DNA of 64,000 nucleotides from an uncultured Bacteroidia bacterium (GTDB lineage Bacteria; Bacteroidota; Bacteroidia; NS11-12g; UBA9320): NCBI GenBank assembly GCA_943789165.1, contig CALSTB010000004.1, positions 62,001 to 126,000 of the forward strand, read 5' to 3'. Shown piece by piece: positions 7,913 to 14,968 of this stretch (position 1 is its first letter; each line of letters starts with the position of its first letter). The notes under the pieces were generated by a model. It saw only the letters and a program-made list of their open reading frames with translations, ran no database searches and was not told where the DNA came from. The position numbers and the translations under genes were made by a program.

Positions 7913-8418
7913 TAATGCTTTCTTTTAATTTTTTCTGTTCGCTGATAGAGATTCTGATAATAAATTAGGTCGGCTGATATCTCTTCATCGGTCTTATTCA
8001 TTATGTCTCGTAAATTTCCTTGATTTATCAGATTAGCATTTTCGCAAATAATCTTGAATCGTTTTTCTGTCAATTGGCCAACAGATTGTTCCAATTTTTT
8101 GATTAAGTCAGATCTATAATCTTGTCCTTTATACTCCAATTCAAATAGCAGACGACAGGCACCTTTGATTTCATATTCTATTTTAGACTCAACTGTTATT
8201 TCGATCAAATCTTGATGTTTCGGATAAGGGAGAACTCGAAAGGCAAAAGCTGCAATTCTTTTTACTTCATCATAATCATACTCATATCGTTCCCAAATTT
8301 CACCAAAACCATAGCGCCGAAACAGTGGATTCCCAAATGGGCTCATTTTTCCAGTCCTCAAAAGGGATAATCTGAACAATGAAAATTTGCCTCTATTTTG
8401 AATAAATCGCTGTTTCAT
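7879..8418 (-). CDS. Cassette-encoded hypothetical protein, 179 residues
   Basis: I do not recognise this family. The first 25 residues are basic, an aromatic-rich middle follows (FGEIWERYEYDYDEVKRI), then a mixed alpha/beta region and a charged helical tail. The last ten residues (CCQHWLYFMP) and the stop codon are encoded by the attC-like repeat itself, so the natural protein may have gained this tail when the gene was captured. The ATG lies 14 bp after the cassette boundary GTT. The gene has the same orientation as its neighbours. Confidence 0.65.
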   Translation of the reverse strand: MKQRFIQNRGKFSLFRLSLLRTGKMSPFGNPLFRRYGFGEIWERYEYDYDEVKRIAAFAFRVLPYPKHQDLIEITVESKIEYEIKGACRLLFELEYKGQDYRSDLIKKLEQSVGQLTEKRFKIICENANLINQGNLRDIMNKTDEEISADLIYYQNLYQRTEKIKRKHYCCQHWLYFMP

Positions 8419-8432
8419 TTCTTATTGCTGCC

Positions 8433-8579
8433 AACGGTTGCGGCTATGCCCAGTGCGAGTTGTTTAGTTTGAGTTTCATATAGAAGCTAAGTTACAACTT
8501 AGCCGTATTATATCGGCTAATGAATTAATACTTTTGAGCGCACAAGTTCAGCATTGGGCATAGCCATTGTTGTGGCTAG
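8433..8579 (-). repeat. attC-like recombination site 1
   Basis: An inverted repeat of about 147 bp. Inner arms 8442-8456 (GGCTATGCCCAGTGC) and 8551-8565 (GCATTGGGCATAGCC) pair at 14 of 15 positions plus one G-T. The outer elements are CCAAC (8431-8435) and GTTGTGGCTAG (8569-8579). The left inner arm is identical to that of site 3, and the loops of sites 1 and 3 share about 33 bp of nearly identical sequence (8463-8497 versus 7079-7113). Confidence 0.78.
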
Positions 8580-8584
8580 TTATT

Positions 8585-8959
8585 TTACTCAAACTGTTTT
8601 ATATATTTCTCAAGAAGATGTGGGAATTCATCCATGTGAGGATATCCAAGGATATGTATTTCATAATACTCTCTTTCAATTCCTTGAATTAAGTTACCCA
8701 GACCCTTTATTTCTGACCCATCTTGTCTAATTACTTTTAATGAATCAATGGCCATTGTCGCTATTGCCTTGTGCTCAGGATCATCTAGAGTCAATATTAT
8801 ATTATTTTCAATTGAGTAATCTTTGAAAAATCTATACGCAGAATCAATGCCCTTGAATTCTATTTCTCCTATTAAAACGCCCATCGGGTAATCAGCTTTT
8901 TCCAGCTTTGTTATTCCTATTTCGGAACCATCGAGAAATATTTTGTAAGACTTGTCCAT
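8585..8959 (-). CDS. Cassette-encoded hypothetical protein, 124 residues
   Basis: A small acidic soluble protein. Recognisable texture is IFLDGSEIGITKLEKADYPMGVLIGEIEF, then alternating strands and helices, but no named family comes to mind. It is the cassette next to the recombinase, the position of the most recent insertion in a classical integron. The ATG is 14 bp after the boundary GTT, and the stop is 5 bp before the attC-like repeat, so the cassette is almost entirely gene plus recombination site. Confidence 0.65.
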   Translation of the reverse strand: MDKSYKIFLDGSEIGITKLEKADYPMGVLIGEIEFKGIDSAYRFFKDYSIENNIILTLDDPEHKAIATMAIDSLKVIRQDGSEIKGLGNLIQGIEREYYEIHILGYPHMDEFPHLLEKYIKQFE

Positions 8960-8973
8960 TTTTAATTAGCCAC

Positions 8974-8976
8974 AAC
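8974..8976 (-). other. Recombination junction of the first cassette (attI-like side)
   Basis: The AAC at 8974-8976 is GTT on the minus strand. The minus strand reads GTTGTGGCTAATT from here. These bases are the reverse complement (12 of 13) of the opening of attC-like site 1, which closes the same cassette. The sequence to the recombinase side (AACTA) creates AACTAGTT, a small palindrome around the presumed crossover. Confidence 0.6.
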
Positions 8977-8977
8977 T

Positions 8978-8999
8978 AGTTTATATACGAATATAAACT
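8978..8999. repeat. 9-bp-arm palindrome at the attI-like position
   Basis: AGTTTATAT and ATATAAACT arms are separated by ACGA. Two 9-bp arms around a short centre resemble a core binding site for a tyrosine recombinase. It lies 1 bp from the first cassette junction and 62 bp past the recombinase stop. A rho-independent terminator for the recombinase is the alternative, but no T-run follows. Confidence 0.5.
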
Positions 9000-9034
9000 T
9001 CCTTTATCCAACTCCCAGAGATCTGGATAAAGGA
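9000..9034. repeat. 11-bp perfect inverted repeat downstream of the recombinase
   Basis: TCCTTTATCCA (9000-9010) and TGGATAAAGGA (9024-9034) are perfect complements with a 13 bp spacer. They could be an accessory binding site for the recombinase at an attI-like site, or the hairpin of its terminator. It ends 27 bp from the recombinase stop. Confidence 0.55.
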
Positions 9035-9061
9035 ATGATTGTTGGTTTTTATCTCGTGTAT

Positions 9062-10195
9062 TTACTCCTCGTATAAAAGGTCATACGGATTTACAATCTG
9101 ATTAATCTGTTTCTTGCTTACATAGGTATATATTTCCGTTGTCTTACTACTCTTATGACCAAGTAATACCTGAATGTATCTCAAATCGACTCCAGCTTCT
9201 AATAAATGTGTTGCATAACTGTGATGCAGCATATGTGCATACACGTTTTTCTTTATACCTGCTTTGCTCGCACTGTTTTTTAGTATTTGATTTATACTCT
9301 TTGCTGAATATGGATGCCCATGCTTTTGGCCCTCAAACAAATAAGCTGTCGGTCTATAACCTTTGTAATACGTACGCAAAACTTCTATAATCTTATCGGA
9401 AATTGGGACCAGACGGTCCTTATTCCCTTTTGCCCCGAAAACTTCAATTACCTTTCTGTCAGAGTTAATATTACTCACTTGAAGGCGTAATACCTCTCCA
9501 ACACGAAGGCCACAACCGTACAACAAAGTCAGTATTGCTTTGTGCTTGGGGTTAACAGTCACATCTATAATGGACTTAACCTCATTCGTGCTTAAAACCT
9601 TAGGTAACTTGTATTCTCGACGTGGAATGGGGATCAATTCTACATCTAACGTTGAGTTAAACCGATCTCGATAAAAACACTTGATAGCACTAATCATTTG
9701 TCTTTGATACGACCTAGAATAACCTCTATTTACAATATGCTCAGACAAAAACTTTTGTATACTGTCATTGTCAATTTCCATAGGATCCGTATCGTTATGA
9801 TAGCTCAAAAAAACCTTAACCATATGTAGGTATGTTTGTTTTGTGCTTTCACTATAACGCACAGCATTCAAATGTGTCTGAAATTCTGTGACATACTTTT
9901 GATTTTTTTGGGTAAGTATTAAAGCAATAGATTTTCGTTCGTGAGTCAATTGACGATCTATTTTTTGTTTTTTTATCGCTTCCATATCAATCCAAGCGAC
10001 ACCTCTGAATACTTCGAAGAGGTTGTTCAATGATTTGCTAGTGTTAAGCAATATATAGTTTGTGCCATCACTATGTAAAGTAGCACCTACTTGTGTCAAC
10101 CGAGCTACAGCATCGTCAAAGTCTGGTGCTTGTATTAGAAAATAGTGTATGTTGTCATTGATATATGGAGTTAGAATTACCTTATACTGCCACAT
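9062..10195 (-). CDS. Tyrosine recombinase/integrase beside the cassette array, second catalytic Arg missing
   Basis: The protein has 377 residues. Residues 1-95 form an unusual N-terminal extension, about 100-185 a SAM-like core-binding domain, and about 195-370 the catalytic domain. Visible catalytic positions are Arg231 (GCGLRVGE), Lys256 (AKGNKD), His321, His347 (LLGH) and Tyr356 (EIYTY). The box II motif normally reads HxLRHS but here is HMLHHS, so Arg is replaced by His324 (codon CAT). The stretch between Lys256 and box II is about 65 residues and lacks the extra segment of integron integrases (about 100 residues in IntI1 as I recall), so by sequence it is XerC/D-like, not IntI. It is transcribed toward the cassettes. 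Its 3' end faces the first junction, as in the inverted integrons described for Treponema. Confidence 0.92.
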   Translation of the reverse strand: MWQYKVILTPYINDNIHYFLIQAPDFDDAVARLTQVGATLHSDGTNYILLNTSKSLNNLFEVFRGVAWIDMEAIKKQKIDRQLTHERKSIALILTQKNQKYVTEFQTHLNAVRYSESTKQTYLHMVKVFLSYHNDTDPMEIDNDSIQKFLSEHIVNRGYSRSYQRQMISAIKCFYRDRFNSTLDVELIPIPRREYKLPKVLSTNEVKSIIDVTVNPKHKAILTLLYGCGLRVGEVLRLQVSNINSDRKVIEVFGAKGNKDRLVPISDKIIEVLRTYYKGYRPTAYLFEGQKHGHPYSAKSINQILKNSASKAGIKKNVYAHMLHHSYATHLLEAGVDLRYIQVLLGHKSSKTTEIYTYVSKKQINQIVNPYDLLYEE

Positions 10196-10329
10196 GGTTT
10201 AAAGTTCATTAGAGGCCCTACATAAATTTTGCTTCAGTAAAGGCAAGATTTATAATCCTGTTCATATTTTTTGTATAAGAATCTCTAACTGTAAGTAACT
10301 AACCTTTCAACGTTTATTAAGTAAATCAA

Positions 10330-12543
10330 TTAAGAAATCTCCTTCTCATTCTGGCTATTCACAAACAACACGTTGCCCACATTGTCGTACCCCATAAAGA
10401 AGTCTTTACCTGTTTTTTTAATCAGCTCACTTCGGAAGCCAACGATGGTTAAATCAGCGTCTTTTGAATTTTTATTGATAATTTCCTTCGTCGTAATGCC
10501 CTCCTTGATTGGCATTATTCGAATGTTGTTCGCTGAAATAGGCAAACGACCGGTCTTGATCATCTCCTTCAACTTAATTCTTTCATTGGCAATTTCGCCT
10601 TCTGGGTGAATGGCAAATAGTTTGATGATACCATCTTCCCAATCAGGGTGACCAAGGATGATATACGCTAAGTAAATCATCAAATTCGCGTTTTGATAAT
10701 CACTACTCGTTATCCATAAATGAATTTCATTGGTGAAACCAAATTTCTTTTCACTCGAACAAAGGATACACGTATCGTAACCAACCGCCTTTATGAGACC
10801 GAAGTTGTCAAGAATTTCTTCCAACGATTCCTGCCGTGTTTTGTAATACTCAAACAAGGCCATGTTGTTTTCCTTACCAGAAACCCCCGGTAATTGCAAG
10901 GTTTGAGTAATGCTGGCTTTGTAGCTTGGGTTAATAATGGTATCTACAAACACACTACTCTTGCTCACCTGAGTCAGTTTAATCAATCGTTTTAAACATT
11001 CTTTGGCTTCCTCCGCAGTTTCTTTACTCAAATAGCCATCGATGTGATGAATAAACATACCAAATCCTTTTCTGTGCGATATCCATCGCAACAGGTCAAA
11101 TTCGTCGTGCCGACTAAACGAGTCTTTTGAAATCGCTACCACAGAAGGTCGCCACTCTTCAGAGTTTTCTTCTTGTTTTGATTTCTGTAAAAAGACGTGC
11201 AGGTTCCGACTAATTTGGAAAATAACACCGCTAAATATACTAGCCATGTCACTTTTATTTCGCTGAGATTGAGTCAACACGTAATACGTAACCACCATCA
11301 ACCCTATTGCTAGGATGGCATATATGGTGTTGATCTTAAACATTAAGATGATACACAAAACAGCACCAATCAGACTGATATACCATTTGGATTTAAATGA
11401 CGGACGATACCCCGGATTGGAAGCAAAGTTTTCAAGAAGTGATATCAAACAAATGGCACCATAGGTAACCATAAAGAACATAGAGATTACCTCGGCAACT
11501 GCGTTAATATCCCCTAAAAGGACAAAGAAAAAGGCGATGGCACAAGTAAGCATTGACGCATTTACCGGTTCTCCGTTTGCTTTGTTGACTGTACCAAAAA
11601 TTCGGTTGAATCTAGGGACAGGTATGATTTTATCCGCCGCAATGGCATTCAACGTTCTAGGTGCCACCATCACACTTCCCAAAGCACTTGAGATAGTAGC
11701 GGCAGCCAAGCCAATAGGTATAATTGGACCCCAAACCGCAATTTTTGACATAACCAGTTGGTCGCCAAGTAGGTTTTCTTGAGAAGCTGACCCTGCAAGT
11801 TTGTAGGCAATTAAAATATAAATACCCATACCAATCAGTGTGGCAAATAAGGTTCCTTGCGGAATTGATTTTTTAGGATCTTTTAGATCGCCAGAAAGAC
11901 CAACGCCAGCTGTCATGCCCGTAAACGCAGGGAAGACAATCGCGAATACGACAAAAAAGTTGTCTTTATCTGCCCGCCACAAAAAGCTTTCGGTAGGTTC
12001 ACCGCTTCCTGCAAAGAACATGATTAACGAAATGGCCAAGATCGCAACTACCACATACAGCATCCACATACCGGTTTTAGCACCTTTGGTATACATAAGC
12101 GCCGCTAAAGCTCCCACACTGATCAGTCCGACCAGACGTTTAGAAATAGCAATGTCCAGCCCAATTGTATCCTGTAAGGTCAACAACACCGGGCCAAAAG
12201 CTTCCGAGAACGCGATGACGTAAAAGGCGACACTAATTGCCTGGGATAGGTATAAAGCCAAGCCAATGCTTGCGCCAATGGTCAAACCAAAGGATCGTGA
12301 GATAATGTAGTACTCTCCTCCACCTTCTACCTTTTGATTAGTCGCAATTTCAGCGAGCGACATGGCTGTTGGAATGGTGACGAGGTGACCAATTATGACG
12401 ATAGACAACGTGCCGATAAACCCGACAGTACCTACGGCGTAGCCAAATCTTAGGAACATCACAGCACCAAGAATGGTTGATATCGCTGTTAAAAATACGG
12501 GGGCTGTACCAAATTTCCCCTTCGAATGCAGTAACTCTGCCAT
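10330..12543 (-). CDS. SLC12/APC-type amino acid or cation-chloride permease
   Basis: The protein has 737 residues. Residues about 1-430 hold some 12 transmembrane segments beginning TAISTILGAVMFLRFGYAVG, the APC-superfamily first helix with its unwound glycine motif, followed by EGGGEYYIISRSFG and the conserved VFPAFTGMTAGVGLSGDLKDPKKSIP. The C-terminal 300 residues are cytosolic and resemble the regulatory domain of bacterial cation-chloride cotransporter homologues (PSVVAISKDSFSRHDEFDLLRWISHRKGFGMFIHHI), with a universal-stress-like end. The substrate cannot be told from sequence. It is divergently oriented to the gene at 12667. Confidence 0.85.
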   Translation of the reverse strand: MAELLHSKGKFGTAPVFLTAISTILGAVMFLRFGYAVGTVGFIGTLSIVIIGHLVTIPTAMSLAEIATNQKVEGGGEYYIISRSFGLTIGASIGLALYLSQAISVAFYVIAFSEAFGPVLLTLQDTIGLDIAISKRLVGLISVGALAALMYTKGAKTGMWMLYVVVAILAISLIMFFAGSGEPTESFLWRADKDNFFVVFAIVFPAFTGMTAGVGLSGDLKDPKKSIPQGTLFATLIGMGIYILIAYKLAGSASQENLLGDQLVMSKIAVWGPIIPIGLAAATISSALGSVMVAPRTLNAIAADKIIPVPRFNRIFGTVNKANGEPVNASMLTCAIAFFFVLLGDINAVAEVISMFFMVTYGAICLISLLENFASNPGYRPSFKSKWYISLIGAVLCIILMFKINTIYAILAIGLMVVTYYVLTQSQRNKSDMASIFSGVIFQISRNLHVFLQKSKQEENSEEWRPSVVAISKDSFSRHDEFDLLRWISHRKGFGMFIHHIDGYLSKETAEEAKECLKRLIKLTQVSKSSVFVDTIINPSYKASITQTLQLPGVSGKENNMALFEYYKTRQESLEEILDNFGLIKAVGYDTCILCSSEKKFGFTNEIHLWITSSDYQNANLMIYLAYIILGHPDWEDGIIKLFAIHPEGEIANERIKLKEMIKTGRLPISANNIRIMPIKEGITTKEIINKNSKDADLTIVGFRSELIKKTGKDFFMGYDNVGNVLFVNSQNEKEIS

Positions 12544-12654
12544 AGGTGTAAAATAATATTCAATACTATATAAAAAACCGATGCGGAATAAAATCGTCTG
12601 TCGAAATTATTTACACCTTTCGTAAACTTGTTTAGCGCACTATCTGGGATTTAA

Positions 12655-12662
12655 TATATTTG
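12655..12662 (+). promoter_or_regulatory. -7 promoter element (TATATTTG)
   Basis: A perfect match to the Bacteroidota TAnnTTTG element, ending 4 bp before the ATG at 12667. If used, the transcript would start at or just inside the ATG, giving a leaderless mRNA. No convincing -33 TTTG is at the right distance. Confidence 0.35.
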
Positions 12663-12666
12663 AGAC

Positions 12667-13554
12667 ATGAATGTAATAGAACTTTTCAAAAACGACTTGT
12701 GGAATGGTATCGGGAAGCATGCTAAAAACTTGTTTAAACCCATGACAATAGTAGCAGGAATCGCCTTCCTAGCTTCAACCGGATTCATGTTTTTGGTGTT
12801 ATCCAAAATAATTGGAACGGATGCGGTACAACAATTTACGGATCCAACATCTATGTTTGACATGGAATCAAGTATGGAGAGGAGCCAGGCTATTGCTGAC
12901 GCTATGCAATCGTTTGGTATGACAAGTCTGTTTGCTTTATTCTTAGTAGGAATGATTGTTGGACTAATAATCATGTCGTGGTTGATGAATTTCTTATTAG
13001 TTCTAAGCCAAAGTGTTATCGATAATAATGAAATGGGGTTGGCTCAGAGTTTTAAGCAATCTTTTAATAAGAATGTCTTTAAACTAGTGGGTTTGCACCT
13101 TATCATATTCATCGCCTATATTCTTCTTGTAGTCGTAGTTTCATTGCTTGGGGCTGCTAGTTTTATCCTAGCATTTCTTGGCATTTGTGCCGTAATGGTG
13201 TTCTTACTCAGATTTTCAGCAGGGTTTGGCGCCATTGTGCACGGCGATATGGGTGTGACCGAATCCATCTCATTTAGTTTTACGAACATCACATTTGTGA
13301 GGGCCCTAAAAATGTTCTTAGTGATTTTTGTATTCTCCATTGTATACGTATTAGTTCTGTTACTGTTTTCTAGCATTTTTAAATTTATGGGCAGCGTGGG
13401 CAGTGTTTTGATGATGGTTTTTCAAGTAGCCCTTTCCATTATTACCTATAGCTTTATGACTGCAGGTCTTTCAGCCGCTTTTTACCGATACGTGGAAGTG
13501 GAATACGAAGAATCGAATGAAGTTGTTAATCACATCATTGATACTGACGAATAA
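12667..13554 (+). CDS. Polytopic membrane protein, unknown function
   Basis: The protein has 295 residues with about six hydrophobic segments (near residues 27-46, 92-120, 136-165, 168-195, 217-240, 250-275) and an acidic soluble C-terminus. Long Met/Phe-rich helices and the loop SQSVIDNNEMGLAQSFKQSF suggest a DUF-type family with repeated TM hairpins (glycerophosphodiesterase membrane-domain-like), but I cannot name it. The next gene starts 3 bp after the stop, so it is probably co-transcribed with the two thioesterases. Confidence 0.7.
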   Translation: MNVIELFKNDLWNGIGKHAKNLFKPMTIVAGIAFLASTGFMFLVLSKIIGTDAVQQFTDPTSMFDMESSMERSQAIADAMQSFGMTSLFALFLVGMIVGLIIMSWLMNFLLVLSQSVIDNNEMGLAQSFKQSFNKNVFKLVGLHLIIFIAYILLVVVVSLLGAASFILAFLGICAVMVFLLRFSAGFGAIVHGDMGVTESISFSFTNITFVRALKMFLVIFVFSIVYVLVLLLFSSIFKFMGSVGSVLMMVFQVALSIITYSFMTAGLSAAFYRYVEVEYEESNEVVNHIIDTDE

Positions 13555-13556
13555 AC

Positions 13557-13958
13557 GTGTCTCACACTTGTAGCAAGAAAGTTCGTGGTTTTCATTGCGA
13601 CGCCTACGGACATGTTAACAACGCACGTTATTTAGAATTTTTGGAAGAAGCCCGGTGGACTGCTTTCGAAGAAGACAAGGTTGTAGAGGCCTTTGATGCA
13701 ATAGGATTACAGTTTTTTGTGGTTAACATCACTATTCGTTTTAAGTCTCCTGTTCTTCCTGAAACAACCATTGACATCACAACCAGTTTGGGTGAAACCA
13801 AACGGAAAACGATTTCATTTATTCAAGAAATACATGTAGATGGGAATTTATCAACTTCAGCCGAAGTGACTTTTGTGTTGTTTGACAAAAACACACAAAG
13901 AGCGGTTATGATTAATGAATCTCATTTGGCGTATTTTAAAAATCTGTCCGATGCCTAG
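13557..13958 (+). CDS. Hotdog-fold acyl-CoA thioesterase (4HBT/YbgC-like), first of two
   Basis: The protein has 133 residues starting at a GTG. The family motif is HCDAYGHVNNARYLEFLEEAR near residues 12-33, with the catalytic Asp in the D-x-x-G-H-V-N-N turn. Later strands FVVNITIRFKSPVLPETTIDITT and STSAEVTFVLFDKNTQRAV complete the hotdog. It should hydrolyse acyl-CoA thioesters in the cytoplasm; the substrate is unknown. It follows the membrane gene by 2 bp and overlaps the second thioesterase by 8 bp. Confidence 0.9.
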   Translation: MSHTCSKKVRGFHCDAYGHVNNARYLEFLEEARWTAFEEDKVVEAFDAIGLQFFVVNITIRFKSPVLPETTIDITTSLGETKRKTISFIQEIHVDGNLSTSAEVTFVLFDKNTQRAVMINESHLAYFKNLSDA

Positions 13959-14373
13959 AGTCAAAATAAAAGAACCTTCTTCATATGTTCACCAGTGCGA
14001 GATAAAGGTCCGGGTAACGGATCTTAATTACGGCAATCACTTGGCCAACGAAAAAGTACTGATGTACGCGCAAGAAGCGCGTGTAGATTTTTTGGACGCG
14101 CACAAAATGAGTGAAATAGATTTTTGGGGAACCAGCTTGATTCAAGGTGACGCTGCAATCACCTATAAAAGTGAGGGATTTCTGGGAGATATAATCATTG
14201 TCGAATTAGGTATAGACGACGTTTCCAATTCAAGTTTCGATTTTGTATATAAAATGACGAACAAGACCAAAAACACCGTTTTGGCAATTGTAAAAACTAG
14301 AATGGTCTGTTTTGATTACGAAGAACGAAAAGTTACAAGCGTTCCGAAAAAGTTTAAAGCGCTGTCTAAGTAA
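13951..14373 (+). CDS. Hotdog-fold thioesterase, second of two
   Basis: The protein has 140 residues from the ATG at 13951, chosen because the upstream extension to 13915 lies inside the preceding gene in another frame. The 4HBT motif is VRVTDLNYGNHLANEKVLMYAQEARVDFL, with Asp in the usual position, but the NN of the classic motif is replaced by LA, so specificity may differ from its neighbour. The end, VVSVPKKFKAL-like, is typical of thioesterases. Two adjacent paralogous-fold enzymes suggest a heteromeric pair, which is an inference. Confidence 0.88.
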   Translation: MPRVKIKEPSSYVHQCEIKVRVTDLNYGNHLANEKVLMYAQEARVDFLDAHKMSEIDFWGTSLIQGDAAITYKSEGFLGDIIIVELGIDDVSNSSFDFVYKMTNKTKNTVLAIVKTRMVCFDYEERKVTSVPKKFKALSK

Positions 14374-14374
14374 T

Positions 14375-14812
14375 TTATTTTGCCTTTACTGCTGACTTAG
14401 CGTAACCAATAAAAGTAGGTGATTGCGTAGCCCCCATTGTTTTTTTAATTAAACTTCCATCAGGTTTAATATATAGGAAAGTCGGGTACCCAGTTACATT
14501 GTACTTTTTACCAAGAAACATTCCTTCTGATGTCTCCATGTCTACTTTAAGATTAACAAAGTGTTGGTTGTAGTAGTCACCGACTGCTTTTTCCTTAAAC
14601 ACAGTTTTCGACATCAACTTACATGGTCCACACCAGGTGGTGTACGCATCTATAAAAATAAGTTTGTTTTCTTTTTTTGCTAAGGCTTTTGCCGCTTTAA
14701 AATCTATATGCACAAAGCTTACCCCGTCTGCCTGTACTACTGTTGTATCCGATTTTAAACCTACAAAAAGTACGCTTATCAAAACGATGGTTATCAACTG
14801 AAATCTTCTCAT
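14375..14812 (-). CDS. Exported thioredoxin-family protein
   Basis: The protein has 145 residues with an N-terminal hydrophobic signal segment (residues about 5-20) and no lipobox. The thioredoxin domain has the motif TTWCGPCKLMSK near residues 59-70, and cis-Pro in VTGYPTFLYIKPDG near residue 110. It probably works in the periplasm as a disulfide reductase. It is convergent with the thioesterase gene with 1 bp between stops. Confidence 0.9.
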   Translation of the reverse strand: MRRFQLITIVLISVLFVGLKSDTTVVQADGVSFVHIDFKAAKALAKKENKLIFIDAYTTWCGPCKLMSKTVFKEKAVGDYYNQHFVNLKVDMETSEGMFLGKKYNVTGYPTFLYIKPDGSLIKKTMGATQSPTFIGYAKSAVKAK

Positions 14813-14968
14813 CTTTATTTTTTATCTGTTACAAATGTATTTGTAAAACGCATCAAACGGCGTTTCGTTATCTAAGTATTGTCAAATACCATTCCTAATT
14901 TGTCGCATAAACCATCCAATCGATTTTTTTGAAATCTAGTTCCGCCGTATAATTGCTATCTTTTGATT

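Noticed and set aside
8978-9034. Palindromes as rho-independent terminators of the recombinase
   Set aside because: No T-run follows either stem, and the first abuts the cassette junction; kept only as an alternative to an attI-like site.
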